A stretch of 64,000 bases of DNA from the NCBI GenBank assembly GCA_012517875.1, contig JAAYUB010000017.1, positions 20,943 through 84,942 on the forward strand. The letters are read 5' to 3'. A program made the position numbers and the translations under genes. This DNA comes from Acidobacteriota bacterium. GTDB lineage: Bacteria; Acidobacteriota; JAAYUB01. Of the stretch, positions 54,901 through 61,224 are shown in pieces. The notes beneath the pieces were generated by a model that saw only the letters and a list, made by a program, of their open reading frames with translations, made no database searches and had not been told where the DNA came from. The first letter of the stretch is position 1. Every line of letters starts with the position of its first letter.

Positions 54901-55264
54901 TCCGAACGTCGTGACCTACGAGTTCAGCACCGATCCCGAGAACAACATCGTGGGTCCCACCGCGGCCAACTTCAGTTTCGCCTCCAGCGTGATCAACCTG
55001 CGCAACCCCCAGGGCGACTACTACCGCGGCAAGTTCCGTGGCCCCGGCTACTGGAACGTGGACTTCTCCCTGTTCAAGGACGTGAAGCTGCCGTGGTTCA
55101 CCGCGGAAGGCTCCAAGCTCCAGCTCCGCGCCGAAGCGTTCAACCTGTTCAACCACACCAACTACGGCAACCCCAGCACCACGCTGACCAGCGTCAACCT
55201 GGGCAAGTCCTTTGCCGCCGGCGCCAACCGGCAGATCCAGTTCGGCCTGAAGTTCATCTTCTAG
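51974..55264 (+). CDS. TonB-dependent receptor with carboxypeptidase-regulatory-like N domain (Oar-like)
   Basis: 1096 aa outer-membrane protein. Signal peptide 'LLVLSLLLAFLAVSAMA'; carboxypeptidase-regulatory-like domain (about 25-105, 'GIEGVVKDNTGGVIPGVTV'); plug (about 120-240, 'ITDLPLNGRNPLSLIYLTPG' and 'GRAGGAIIDVVTKSGTNEFH'); then a large beta-barrel ending in an aromatic Phe ('FGLKFIF'). Rich in Asn, Tyr and Trp. Such receptors are highly expanded in Acidobacteriota and take up glycans or export proteins; the ligand is not predictable. Strong 'gaggagg' site, own terminator, no adjacent TonB or SusD-like gene. Confidence 0.92.
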   Translation: MNHLSRLLVLSLLLAFLAVSAMAEGIEGVVKDNTGGVIPGVTVILTSTDTGATRQALSDDNGFYIFTNLRIGNYEIKAELEGFQPVKITGIKLSVGENLNFPVVMTVSEVTTEVEVRAEVEQVETTTSQLDTVIDEKRITDLPLNGRNPLSLIYLTPGVVQGQTGYASANGGRERGNNYQIDGIDNNYTQTIGNTVDINVDATSEFRVVTSNPSAEYGRAGGAIIDVVTKSGTNEFHGAAFYFLRSENFDAKTWAQNRNDLEKGDFKRHQYGASIGGPIVKDKVFFFFNTEILDYRASATSSGAVPYPSWVADNVTNPAIAQIFSLYPAPNGDEVIPGVSAYYYWGQPDVLDTEQYTAKVDYNFNEAHSFSFRWIYNHGVDPAINSLPTFQDDRPWNGKQQQWGADWTWIVSPTIVNSFKLGYSRGNNSWVRETIDADLVFGGYAVDPQTYFTSYTGLWGYGSEYSTLNMYQVKDTVTWTLGTHALKFGMDLRWNQNNGGTGFNTIPAVFFDGWRHGGDTLANIAAGTADYVNHGVYSDGTTFSTAISDWRGWRQKEWDFFVQDDWKILSNLTLNMGLRWEYKPAPFDVNNMASNVLDPVANGYHIVNQNNWFAPENWENGEWWNLIPSQWVGTGSDIFIAGPDTGMDLYDAPMTNWAPRLGFSWDPFGDGKTAIRGGYGISFDRIFGNLLTWNTSQLPFGVANWLDARPGGGYDGTYPNNVGWYGNGYDLPEVELHLPAETWYEMVLYNYNWSTPYIQTWNLSAQREIWPGNILNLTYAGSAGVNMLARNNPNQMFHPSEATIQGLADNLGVTASVPWYVVDYSVQNSQWYRIHHIDTYCHSNYHAFQGSFSHRFQDGLQFQVNYTWSTAFDNNSESVYTLGNSSPFASDYYNLSYDRGYAAFDVRHVFSGNFIYELPFGPGKWLGGDAEGWLAQLIGGWQINGIMTANSGYPLDYKVARDTLGTGYTNARGPARPNVVTYEFSTDPENNIVGPTAANFSFASSVINLRNPQGDYYRGKFRGPGYWNVDFSLFKDVKLPWFTAEGSKLQLRAEAFNLFNHTNYGNPSTTLTSVNLGKSFAAGANRQIQFGLKFIF

Positions 55265-55285
55265 TCGGACCCGTTCGTCATCTCC

Positions 55286-55317
55286 AAGGGCCTTCCTTCG
55301 GGAGGGCCCTTTTTTTT
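55286..55317 (+). terminator. Rho-independent terminator after the TonB-dependent receptor
   Basis: Stem AAGGGCCTTCC paired with GGAGGGCCCTT (11 pairs, one G-T), closed by a stable TTCG tetraloop and followed by eight T. Very strong candidate. Confidence 0.92.
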
Positions 55318-55340
55318 ATGATCGTAATTCGGAATCGTGC

Positions 55341-55364
55341 TCGAGGCTCGAGACTCGAGACTCG
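55341..55364. repeat. Three-copy 7-bp tandem repeat
   Basis: TCGAGGC, TCGAGAC, TCGAGAC then TCG. Each unit carries CTCGAG overlaps, so the tract is also partly self-complementary. It lies in the long receptor-to-GWxTD gap; no protein-coding potential. Confidence 0.6.
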
Positions 55365-55375
55365 TTCCCGTAACG

Positions 55376-55622
55376 CGGATATCGGACCTGAGACCTGGGT
55401 GCTGGGACCTGGATCACAGGATCCAGTAATAATCCATCAACTCACCGACTCACCGATGTACCGATTCACCGATTCACCATCCGCAATGCCCAATGACAGA
55501 TGTTCAATGAAAAATGAACACTGAAAACGATCCGTGACGAGCCCCCCCACACACATCACAGACCCCAGCCCCCAAGTTCCAGCACCCGGATCCCAGAACT
55601 CAGGTCCTAGGCCCGATATCCG
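55376..55622. repeat. Imperfect inverted repeat spanning the intergenic region
   Basis: The left arm begins CGGATATCGG (55376-55385) and the right arm ends with its exact complement (55613-55622). Inside, 'GGGTGCTGG' on the left is mirrored by 'CCAGCACCC' on the right, with other partial matches. The spacer holds an 8-bp tandem repeat and a TGTTCA/TGAACA hairpin (55500-55520). No transposase or open frame is seen. Possibly a non-autonomous element or an interspersed intergenic repeat. Confidence 0.5.
55440..55479. repeat. Five-copy 8-bp tandem repeat (ACTCACCG/ATTCACCG)
   Basis: Successive units ACTCACCG, ACTCACCG, ATGTACCG, ATTCACCG and ATTCACCA. Too short and continuous for a CRISPR array. 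It sits between the arms of the imperfect inverted repeat. Confidence 0.7.
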
Positions 55623-55663
55623 CCCCCCGGCACACCGGACTGGCCCGTGCCACTGAAATACGC

Positions 55664-55669
55664 TATAAT
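55664..55669 (+). promoter_or_regulatory. TATAAT -10 box before the GWxTD gene
   Basis: Perfect TATAAT 77 bases before the start codon. The -35 position (about TGGCCC at 55641-55646) is a poor match, so this may need an activator. Confidence 0.4.
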
Positions 55670-55745
55670 TAGCGGTCGCGGAGTGAAATTTTTCCGCTGC
55701 CACGCATCTTATATACAGTGTCACTTTGAACCAGGAGCGCACGCC

Positions 55746-57371
55746 ATGCGACGCAACGCAATTCTAGCCCTGACGCTTGTGGCCGCCGGACTGACGGTTC
55801 TTGCCGGTTGTCCGGTGTTCGGCCAGGAGAAGAAACCGAAAAAGCAGAATCAGCAGGAGGAGTTGCAGGAGCACTACCGAAAATGGCTGGCCGAGGACGT
55901 CTATCACATCGTTTCTGAGGAAGAGAAGAGCGTCTTTCAGAAACTCACCACCGACGAGGAGCGGGACCAGTTCATCGAGCAGTTCTGGAAGCGGCGCGAC
56001 CCGGATCCAAAAACGCCATACAACGAATTCAAGGAAGAGCACTACCGCCGCATCGCGTACGCCAACGAGCACTTCACCTGCGGCATCCCCGGCTGGAAGA
56101 CCGACCGCGGCATGGTCTACATCAAGTACGGCCCCCCCGACCGCATCGACGACTACGTGTACGGCGCCGGCTACGACCGGCCGGCCTGGGAGGGCGGCGG
56201 CCAGACAAAGGTGTTCCCCACCCAGTACTGGGAATACCGGAACATTGAGGGGATCGGTAGCGACATCGAACTGGAGTTCGTCGACTCCACCGGCAGCAAC
56301 CTGTACACCCTCGAGATGGACGTCAACAAGAAGGACATCCTCCTTCATGCCAGCTCGGGCGGGCGCACCATGGCCGAATTGCGCGGCGAGGCCAACGTGG
56401 CGGACCGGGTGTCCGGCCGCACGGACGCCGGCGACTCGACCAATCCGTACTACAAACTGCGCGAGAAGGACCGCCCCTTCGCCAAGTACGAACTGCTGGC
56501 CAACATGAGCAAGCCGCCCGAGATCAAGTACAAGGACCTCCGCTCCATCGTGGACACGCGGATCATGTATAATCTAGTCCCGTTCCAGGCCCGAGTGGAC
56601 TACGTCAAGATTTCCGAACAGCAGGTCCTGGTGCCGGTGACGCTGCGCATCCTCAACGGCGACATCAGCTTCAAGGAGCGTTCGTTCGGCGTGTCCCGCG
56701 GCACGGTGAACATCTACGGCATCGTGACCACGGTGAGCGGCAACTTCGTCCAGGAGTTCGAGGACGACATTGTCCGCGACGCCAAGACCGACGAGCTGAA
56801 AGCCATTCAGCAGGATTACTCCTCGTATCAGAAGTTGGTCCTGCTGGCCCCCGGGCTCTACAAGCTGGGCCTCGTGGTGAAGGACCTGGAGAGCGGGCGC
56901 ATCGGCATGCAGGAGCTGCGCCTCAACGTGCCCAGCTACCAGCCGGCCCAGTTGAACAGCTCCTCGATGATCATCGCCCGGCAGGTACAGAAGATCACCG
57001 ATCCCGATTCCGATATCGGGCAGTTCGTGCTGGGTGACGTGAAGATCGTCCCCGAGTTCGAGAAGCGGTTCCAGGTGCGTGACCCCATGTGGGTGTATAT
57101 GCAGGTGTACAGCATGGGCATCGACCAGAACCGCCTCCAACCCGACATCGAGCTGGAATACGTGGTGGAGCGCAACGGCGCGGAATTCGTCCGGTTCCAG
57201 GACCTGGCCGGCGAAACCTTCAAGTTCGTCTCCGGCGACCGCATCGTCATCACCGGACGCCTGCCGCTCCAGCGGTTCATCCCCGGACAGTACACGCTCC
57301 GGATCCGGGTCCACGACCGGATCTCCGGACAGGACATGGAACGGACCGAGCGGTTCGAGGTCACGTCCTGA
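55746..57371 (+). CDS. GWxTD-domain lipoprotein
   Basis: 541 aa. Signal with a lipobox 'LTVLAGC' (Cys22), so probably lipid-anchored. Residues ~40-130 form the GWxTD region ('YRKWLAEDVYHIVSEEEK', 'FQKLTTDEERDQFIEQFWKR', 'NEFKEEHYRRIAYANEHF'), followed by 'DRGMVYIKYGPPDRID', the family's characteristic glycine turn, and 'YWEYRNI'. The C-terminal ~300 aa is beta-rich. The family is typical of Acidobacteriota and related phyla; its function is unknown. 'aggag' lies before the ATG. No operon partner; grpE follows ~110 bases later. Confidence 0.9.
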   Translation: MRRNAILALTLVAAGLTVLAGCPVFGQEKKPKKQNQQEELQEHYRKWLAEDVYHIVSEEEKSVFQKLTTDEERDQFIEQFWKRRDPDPKTPYNEFKEEHYRRIAYANEHFTCGIPGWKTDRGMVYIKYGPPDRIDDYVYGAGYDRPAWEGGGQTKVFPTQYWEYRNIEGIGSDIELEFVDSTGSNLYTLEMDVNKKDILLHASSGGRTMAELRGEANVADRVSGRTDAGDSTNPYYKLREKDRPFAKYELLANMSKPPEIKYKDLRSIVDTRIMYNLVPFQARVDYVKISEQQVLVPVTLRILNGDISFKERSFGVSRGTVNIYGIVTTVSGNFVQEFEDDIVRDAKTDELKAIQQDYSSYQKLVLLAPGLYKLGLVVKDLESGRIGMQELRLNVPSYQPAQLNSSSMIIARQVQKITDPDSDIGQFVLGDVKIVPEFEKRFQVRDPMWVYMQVYSMGIDQNRLQPDIELEYVVERNGAEFVRFQDLAGETFKFVSGDRIVITGRLPLQRFIPGQYTLRIRVHDRISGQDMERTERFEVTS

Positions 57372-57479
57372 CCGCCAAAGGCACCCGGCGACATTTCCCT
57401 TCGTGACGGGTTGCCGGCCACCGGCCGTCGGCCCATCCGGCGGTCGGTCGAACCAACATTTCAAGAGGTAACGCGAGCC

Positions 57480-58148
57480 ATGAGCGCCCGAAAGAAACAG
57501 CTGCGGCCCGATCCGGCCGCCCCGACGGTGGCGACGCCCGTCGACCTGAAGCCGGTGTCCGGCGAGGTACCCGAAGTGAAGGTGGTGGACCGCCGCTTCT
57601 GGGCGCAGCATCCGGACGGGACGGCCGGCGACGGGCCGCTGCCGGAACTCGATCTCAAGCCCACCTACGTCCAGGAGCTCGAGACCCGGCTGGCCGAGGT
57701 CAAGGCCCGGCACGCCGAAAGCGTCGAGGAGTTCCGCGCGGAGACTCGGCGCATCCAGGAGCGGCTCAGCCGCGAGATGGAGCGGCGCCTCGAAGAGGAG
57801 AAGGGGAAAATCCTGCTGGAGTTCGTCGACGTGCTGGACTCGCTGGACCTAGCGGCCGGCCACGCCCAGGGCCAGGCCGGCGCCGAGGCCATCCGCCAGG
57901 GGATCGAGCTGGTTCGGGACGGTCTCCGGCGCAAGCTGGAGCGCCTCGGCCTCGATCCCGTGGGCGCGCCGGGTGAAAGATTCGATCCGAACATCCATGA
58001 GGCGATCGGGGTGCGGACGGTGGCGGACGCCGCCGCCGATGACACCGTCGTGGCCGTCCACCAGGCAGGGTATCGCCTGGGTGACCGGCTCGTGCGGCCC
58101 GCCCGGGTGGAAGTGGGACGATACTCCGGCGACACGCCGGCCGTCTGA
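57480..58148 (+). CDS. grpE: Nucleotide exchange factor GrpE
   Basis: 222 aa DnaK co-chaperone that releases ADP. A disordered Pro-rich start (~50 residues), a long coiled helix ('ELETRLAEVKARHAESVEEF', 'RLEEEKGKILLEFVDVLDSL') and the beta-sheet head 'GERFDPNIHEAIGVRT' with the closing 'GYRLGDRLVRPARVEVGR'. This is the GrpE signature. It stands without hrcA, dnaK or dnaJ here. 'aggtaa' gives a modest ribosome site. Confidence 0.92.
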   Translation: MSARKKQLRPDPAAPTVATPVDLKPVSGEVPEVKVVDRRFWAQHPDGTAGDGPLPELDLKPTYVQELETRLAEVKARHAESVEEFRAETRRIQERLSREMERRLEEEKGKILLEFVDVLDSLDLAAGHAQGQAGAEAIRQGIELVRDGLRRKLERLGLDPVGAPGERFDPNIHEAIGVRTVADAAADDTVVAVHQAGYRLGDRLVRPARVEVGRYSGDTPAV

Positions 58149-58179
58149 CGCCCGGTTCTGCGCCGGCGCCTCCCCCCGA

Positions 58180-59367
58180 TCATTCCGGCGGCTGATGCCG
58201 ACGGAGCTTGGCCGTCAGCCGCTCCAGGCGGCCGGTTAGCCGTTCCCGCAGTCCGTCGGCATCCGGCCGGCGCCCGGCCTGTTCCAGATACCGTTCGCAG
58301 TGGGCGGCGGCCCGCGCATAATCCCGAAGTTCGTGCTCCTCATGGATGAGCACGAGCTCAAAGCAATCCGCCGCCTGGTCCGGCCGGTGTTCGCTCAGAT
58401 GCAGCGCCAGCCGGTAGGCGGCCTCCAGATCGCCGGCCCGCTTGCAGAGCCGGGCCAGGGTGATTCCCAAGCCGACGTGACGCCGTCCCGCCACCTCGAG
58501 CGCTTCGCCATGGACTTCCCGCAGGCGGCGGAACTCCTCCAACCGACCGCGCTGGAGCTGGGCCCGCAGGAGGCACTCCAGTGCCCGTGGATCGCGGGGC
58601 AATTCCGCCGACAGGCGGATGTTGAGCGCGCCCACCAGCGCGGCCATACCCACGAGGTCCAGCCGGTTGTGGTGCATCACCCCCTCCAGCGGCACCGGAT
58701 CGCGCTGGCGCAAGTACCGGAAGTACAGGTCCGGAATCTCCCAGCCGGGCAGGTCGCCCTCCCGATGGAAGCGCAGCGCCGCCTGTTCCAGATTCTGCAG
58801 GGTGCAGCTTCCGATGATGGGCCGCCAGTACCGTCGGGACGGGTGGAGGAGGTCCAGCACCGGCAACTCCCGCAGCCGCATGCCGTTGAGGACCAGCCGC
58901 GTCTGGAGGAGCGGCATGTCGTACGTCTTGCCGTTGAAACAGACGACGAGGTCGTGCGCCGCCAGCTCCGCCGCGATCCGCTCCAGGAACGGCTGCTCCC
59001 ACCGCGGGTCCGGCAGGAAGTACTGGCGCACCTCCAGCTCTCCGTTCTGCCAGTCGGCCAGGCCCATGAGAAAAATCAGGGTGCCCGTGCCGCCCGCCAG
59101 ACCGGTGGTCTCCGTGTCCAGCAGGAGCGGGCGGCCGGCGTAGCCGGTCTCGGGTCCGTCGAGCCCGGCCAGCCGGAGCAGATTGCCGCTGATGGGCCAG
59201 CCGGCCGCCAGCGGCACGTCACCGTGGCGATACGCCAGCGGGTAGCGCGTGATCCGGGGCGCCAGATCCGGCGGGCCCGCCTCATTCGCCGCCGACTCCG
59301 GCGCAGCGGGTGGAAGCGAACCCGGCCGGCCGGCCAACAGGTGTCGCAGCCTGTCTTTCCGATCCAT
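58180..59367 (-). CDS. YprB-like ribonuclease H-fold exonuclease
   Basis: 395 aa. DnaQ/RNase H-like 3'-5' exonuclease fold: 'LLLDTETTGLAGGTGTLIFL' (ExoI DxE), 'HDLVVCFNGKTYDMPLLQTR' (ExoII) and 'HHNRLDLVGMAALV' (ExoIII, HxxxxD). This is the ribonuclease_H_2/YprB group. The C-terminal ~150 residues are helical with TPR-like repeats ('ITLARLCKRAGDLEAAYRLA'). Role unknown; likely nucleic acid processing. The start 'MDRKDRLRHLL' follows the family; 18 more codons upstream are possible. Confidence 0.85.
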   Translation of the reverse strand: MDRKDRLRHLLAGRPGSLPPAAPESAANEAGPPDLAPRITRYPLAYRHGDVPLAAGWPISGNLLRLAGLDGPETGYAGRPLLLDTETTGLAGGTGTLIFLMGLADWQNGELEVRQYFLPDPRWEQPFLERIAAELAAHDLVVCFNGKTYDMPLLQTRLVLNGMRLRELPVLDLLHPSRRYWRPIIGSCTLQNLEQAALRFHREGDLPGWEIPDLYFRYLRQRDPVPLEGVMHHNRLDLVGMAALVGALNIRLSAELPRDPRALECLLRAQLQRGRLEEFRRLREVHGEALEVAGRRHVGLGITLARLCKRAGDLEAAYRLALHLSEHRPDQAADCFELVLIHEEHELRDYARAAAHCERYLEQAGRRPDADGLRERLTGRLERLTAKLRRHQPPE

Positions 59368-59494
59368 GGGACAGAGTATACCGACAGCGCCTCGTGATTG
59401 GAAGCGCCGTCGATTTTCCATGCGTTCCAGCTATTCGCAACATCCCGCACAAAATCGTGTTACAATATGCCCGAATTCCGGCAGGAGATCGGCT

Positions 59495-60361
59495 ATGGCA
59501 ACACATCCGAAGGCCAGACCGGTGAAACAAGCGGGCCAGAAGCAAGTGAAAGCTGCTCGTCCTGCCCAAAAACAGGAGAAACCCAAGAAGCTTCCGCCGG
59601 CGAAACAGCCGGTGGCCGTTCAAAAGTCCCAGCCGGCCAAACCGGCGGTGACCGTGAAAAAGGACGCGCCGCCTGCCAAGAAGGCGGCACCGCCCCAAAA
59701 GAGCCAGTCGGTTAAATCGGCGTCGATCGTGAAGAAGGCCGTTCCGGCCGTCAAGAAGGCGGCGCCGCCTAAGAAAAGCCCGCCGGTGAAACCGGCGGCG
59801 GCAGCCAAAAAGGTTCAGCCGCTGAAGCCGGCGGCGATCAGCAAGAAGGTCGCTTCGGCCGCCAGCAAGGCCGCTCCGCCCAAACAGAGCCAGCCGGCAA
59901 AACCGGCGGCAATCGTGAAAAAGGCCGCTCCGGTCGTCAAGAAGACCGCGCCTCCCAAGAAGAGCCCGCCGCCTCGACCGGACCCGTCGCCGAAAACGGC
60001 GGGAACTAAGAAGCCGGCCGCGGTCACAGCCGGCAAGACGGAAAAACACAAGAAGAGCCAGTTTATGGAACAAGTGGAAAAACCGAAAAAAACTCCCGCC
60101 GCCAAGACCCCCAAACCGCCCCGGCTCACCGATGCCGAGAAGAAGAGCCAGGCCATCATGACGGAGTGGCGAAACGCCACCGCCGAAGTCCCCGAAGACG
60201 ATTACAAACCGTACATCATCAACGGCGTCTTCAATGAGGACGACCTGATCAGCCACCCCGTATTCGGCAAGGGGAAAGTGGTCACGATCACCGGCATCGG
60301 CAAGATGGAGGTGCTGTTCGCCGACGGCGTCCGCCGGTTGATCTTCAACCGTCGAACCTGA
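59495..60361 (+). CDS. Lys/Ala/Pro-rich protein with a UvrD-type C-terminal module
   Basis: 288 aa. Residues 1-200 are low complexity, rich in Lys, Ala and Pro, built from repeats of the type 'QPAKPAxxVKK' and 'AAPPKKSPP', like histone H1 tails, and should be disordered and strongly basic. The last ~60 aa ('LISHPVFGKGKVVTITGIGK', 'MEVLFADGVRRLIF') match the small C-terminal domain found in PcrA/UvrD ('VVHPTFGRGTIQRI'). DNA or RNA polymerase binding is plausible, not shown. 'aggag' 8 bases before the ATG. Its end overlaps pgeF by 17 bases. Confidence 0.8.
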   Translation: MATHPKARPVKQAGQKQVKAARPAQKQEKPKKLPPAKQPVAVQKSQPAKPAVTVKKDAPPAKKAAPPQKSQSVKSASIVKKAVPAVKKAAPPKKSPPVKPAAAAKKVQPLKPAAISKKVASAASKAAPPKQSQPAKPAAIVKKAAPVVKKTAPPKKSPPPRPDPSPKTAGTKKPAAVTAGKTEKHKKSQFMEQVEKPKKTPAAKTPKPPRLTDAEKKSQAIMTEWRNATAEVPEDDYKPYIINGVFNEDDLISHPVFGKGKVVTITGIGKMEVLFADGVRRLIFNRRT

Positions 60362-61079
60362 TCCAGTGGAACAACCGTCCGGCATCATCCCCCTGCCGGC
60401 GGTACGAGTAAAACAACGCGCCCCAACAGCAGGTGCACAGGACGGCGATGTCCGTGTGTTGAGACGGCACGCCGGCCCGCCGCAGCGCCGTCGCCACACA
60501 GGCGCTCAAGTTCAGGTGGACCCGGCCGTTCACCCGCCGGATGACCGCGCCGGTGAACTGCGCGGCGAACCGGTCGGCCAGGTCGTCCCCCACGGCGTAG
60601 CAGCACGCCTGGATGCCCGGTCCGATGGCTGCGCGGATGTCCGCCGGATTGCACTTCCAGTCGCAGACCATCCGCCGCACGGCGGCCCCGCAGATATCCG
60701 CGGCGGTTCCCCGCCAGCCGGAATGGATCGCCGCCGCCACCCGGCGGACGGGATCGACCAGGAGCACCGGCAGACAATCGGCGGTCTGGACAACCAGCGT
60801 GAGTCCGGCGGCGGCGGTGACGAGGGCGTCACCCACCGGGAGCGCGTCGTCGTGGAGCGGCGCCCCGTGTTCATCCAGCACCGTCCCCGCCGCCGGACGC
60901 GACACCCGGACCACCCGGGCGGAGTGCACCTGCTGCAGGGCCGCCCAATCGCCGCCCGCCGCCGCCCAGCCCGCGGCGCCGCCCCGCCGGGTGCCGAAGC
61001 CGTGTCGCACGGGCAGATCCCGAAAGAGTGTTGATTTCAAAAAGAGGCTGCTGTTAGTATAGTCGAAGTAATATGGCAT
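60345..61079 (-). CDS. pgeF: Purine nucleoside phosphorylase YfiH/PgeF (laccase-domain family)
   Basis: 244 aa. Family motifs: 'LQQVHSARVVRV' (His52), 'VVQTADCLPVLLVDP' (Cys102), 'AAIHSGWRGTAADI' (His119) and 'AAIGPGIQACCYAVGDD'. These residues bind zinc. Proteins of this family (formerly polyphenol oxidase/laccase-like) act on purine nucleosides or edit peptidoglycan precursors; the latter role explains the PgeF name. It converges on the Lys/Ala/Pro-rich gene. Confidence 0.9.
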   Translation of the reverse strand: MPYYFDYTNSSLFLKSTLFRDLPVRHGFGTRRGGAAGWAAAGGDWAALQQVHSARVVRVSRPAAGTVLDEHGAPLHDDALPVGDALVTAAAGLTLVVQTADCLPVLLVDPVRRVAAAIHSGWRGTAADICGAAVRRMVCDWKCNPADIRAAIGPGIQACCYAVGDDLADRFAAQFTGAVIRRVNGRVHLNLSACVATALRRAGVPSQHTDIAVLCTCCWGALFYSYRRQGDDAGRLFHWIRFDG

Positions 61080-61224
61080 TGCCTGTGGTGATTGACCCGG
61101 TGAACCTTGATGTCACATGAGTCATTATAGCCGCCATTCTGCTTTTGCCTCAACAGGGACGGCAGCGCGCCGGGTTGCCGCGCGGCGATGAGTCCCGGCG
61201 CCAACACTCGCCAAGGAGTTCCGC

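Noticed and set aside
51983..55156. 1057-codon open frame antisense to the TonB-dependent receptor
   Set aside because: GC-rich codon bias opens the opposite frame; its protein is low complexity with no domain, and it lacks a ribosome site. The same applies to long antisense frames over uvrD, nuoL, nuoM, nuoN and the Lys/Ala/Pro-rich gene.
55440..55479. CRISPR array
   Set aside because: Units are 8 bp, contiguous and without spacers; no cas genes.
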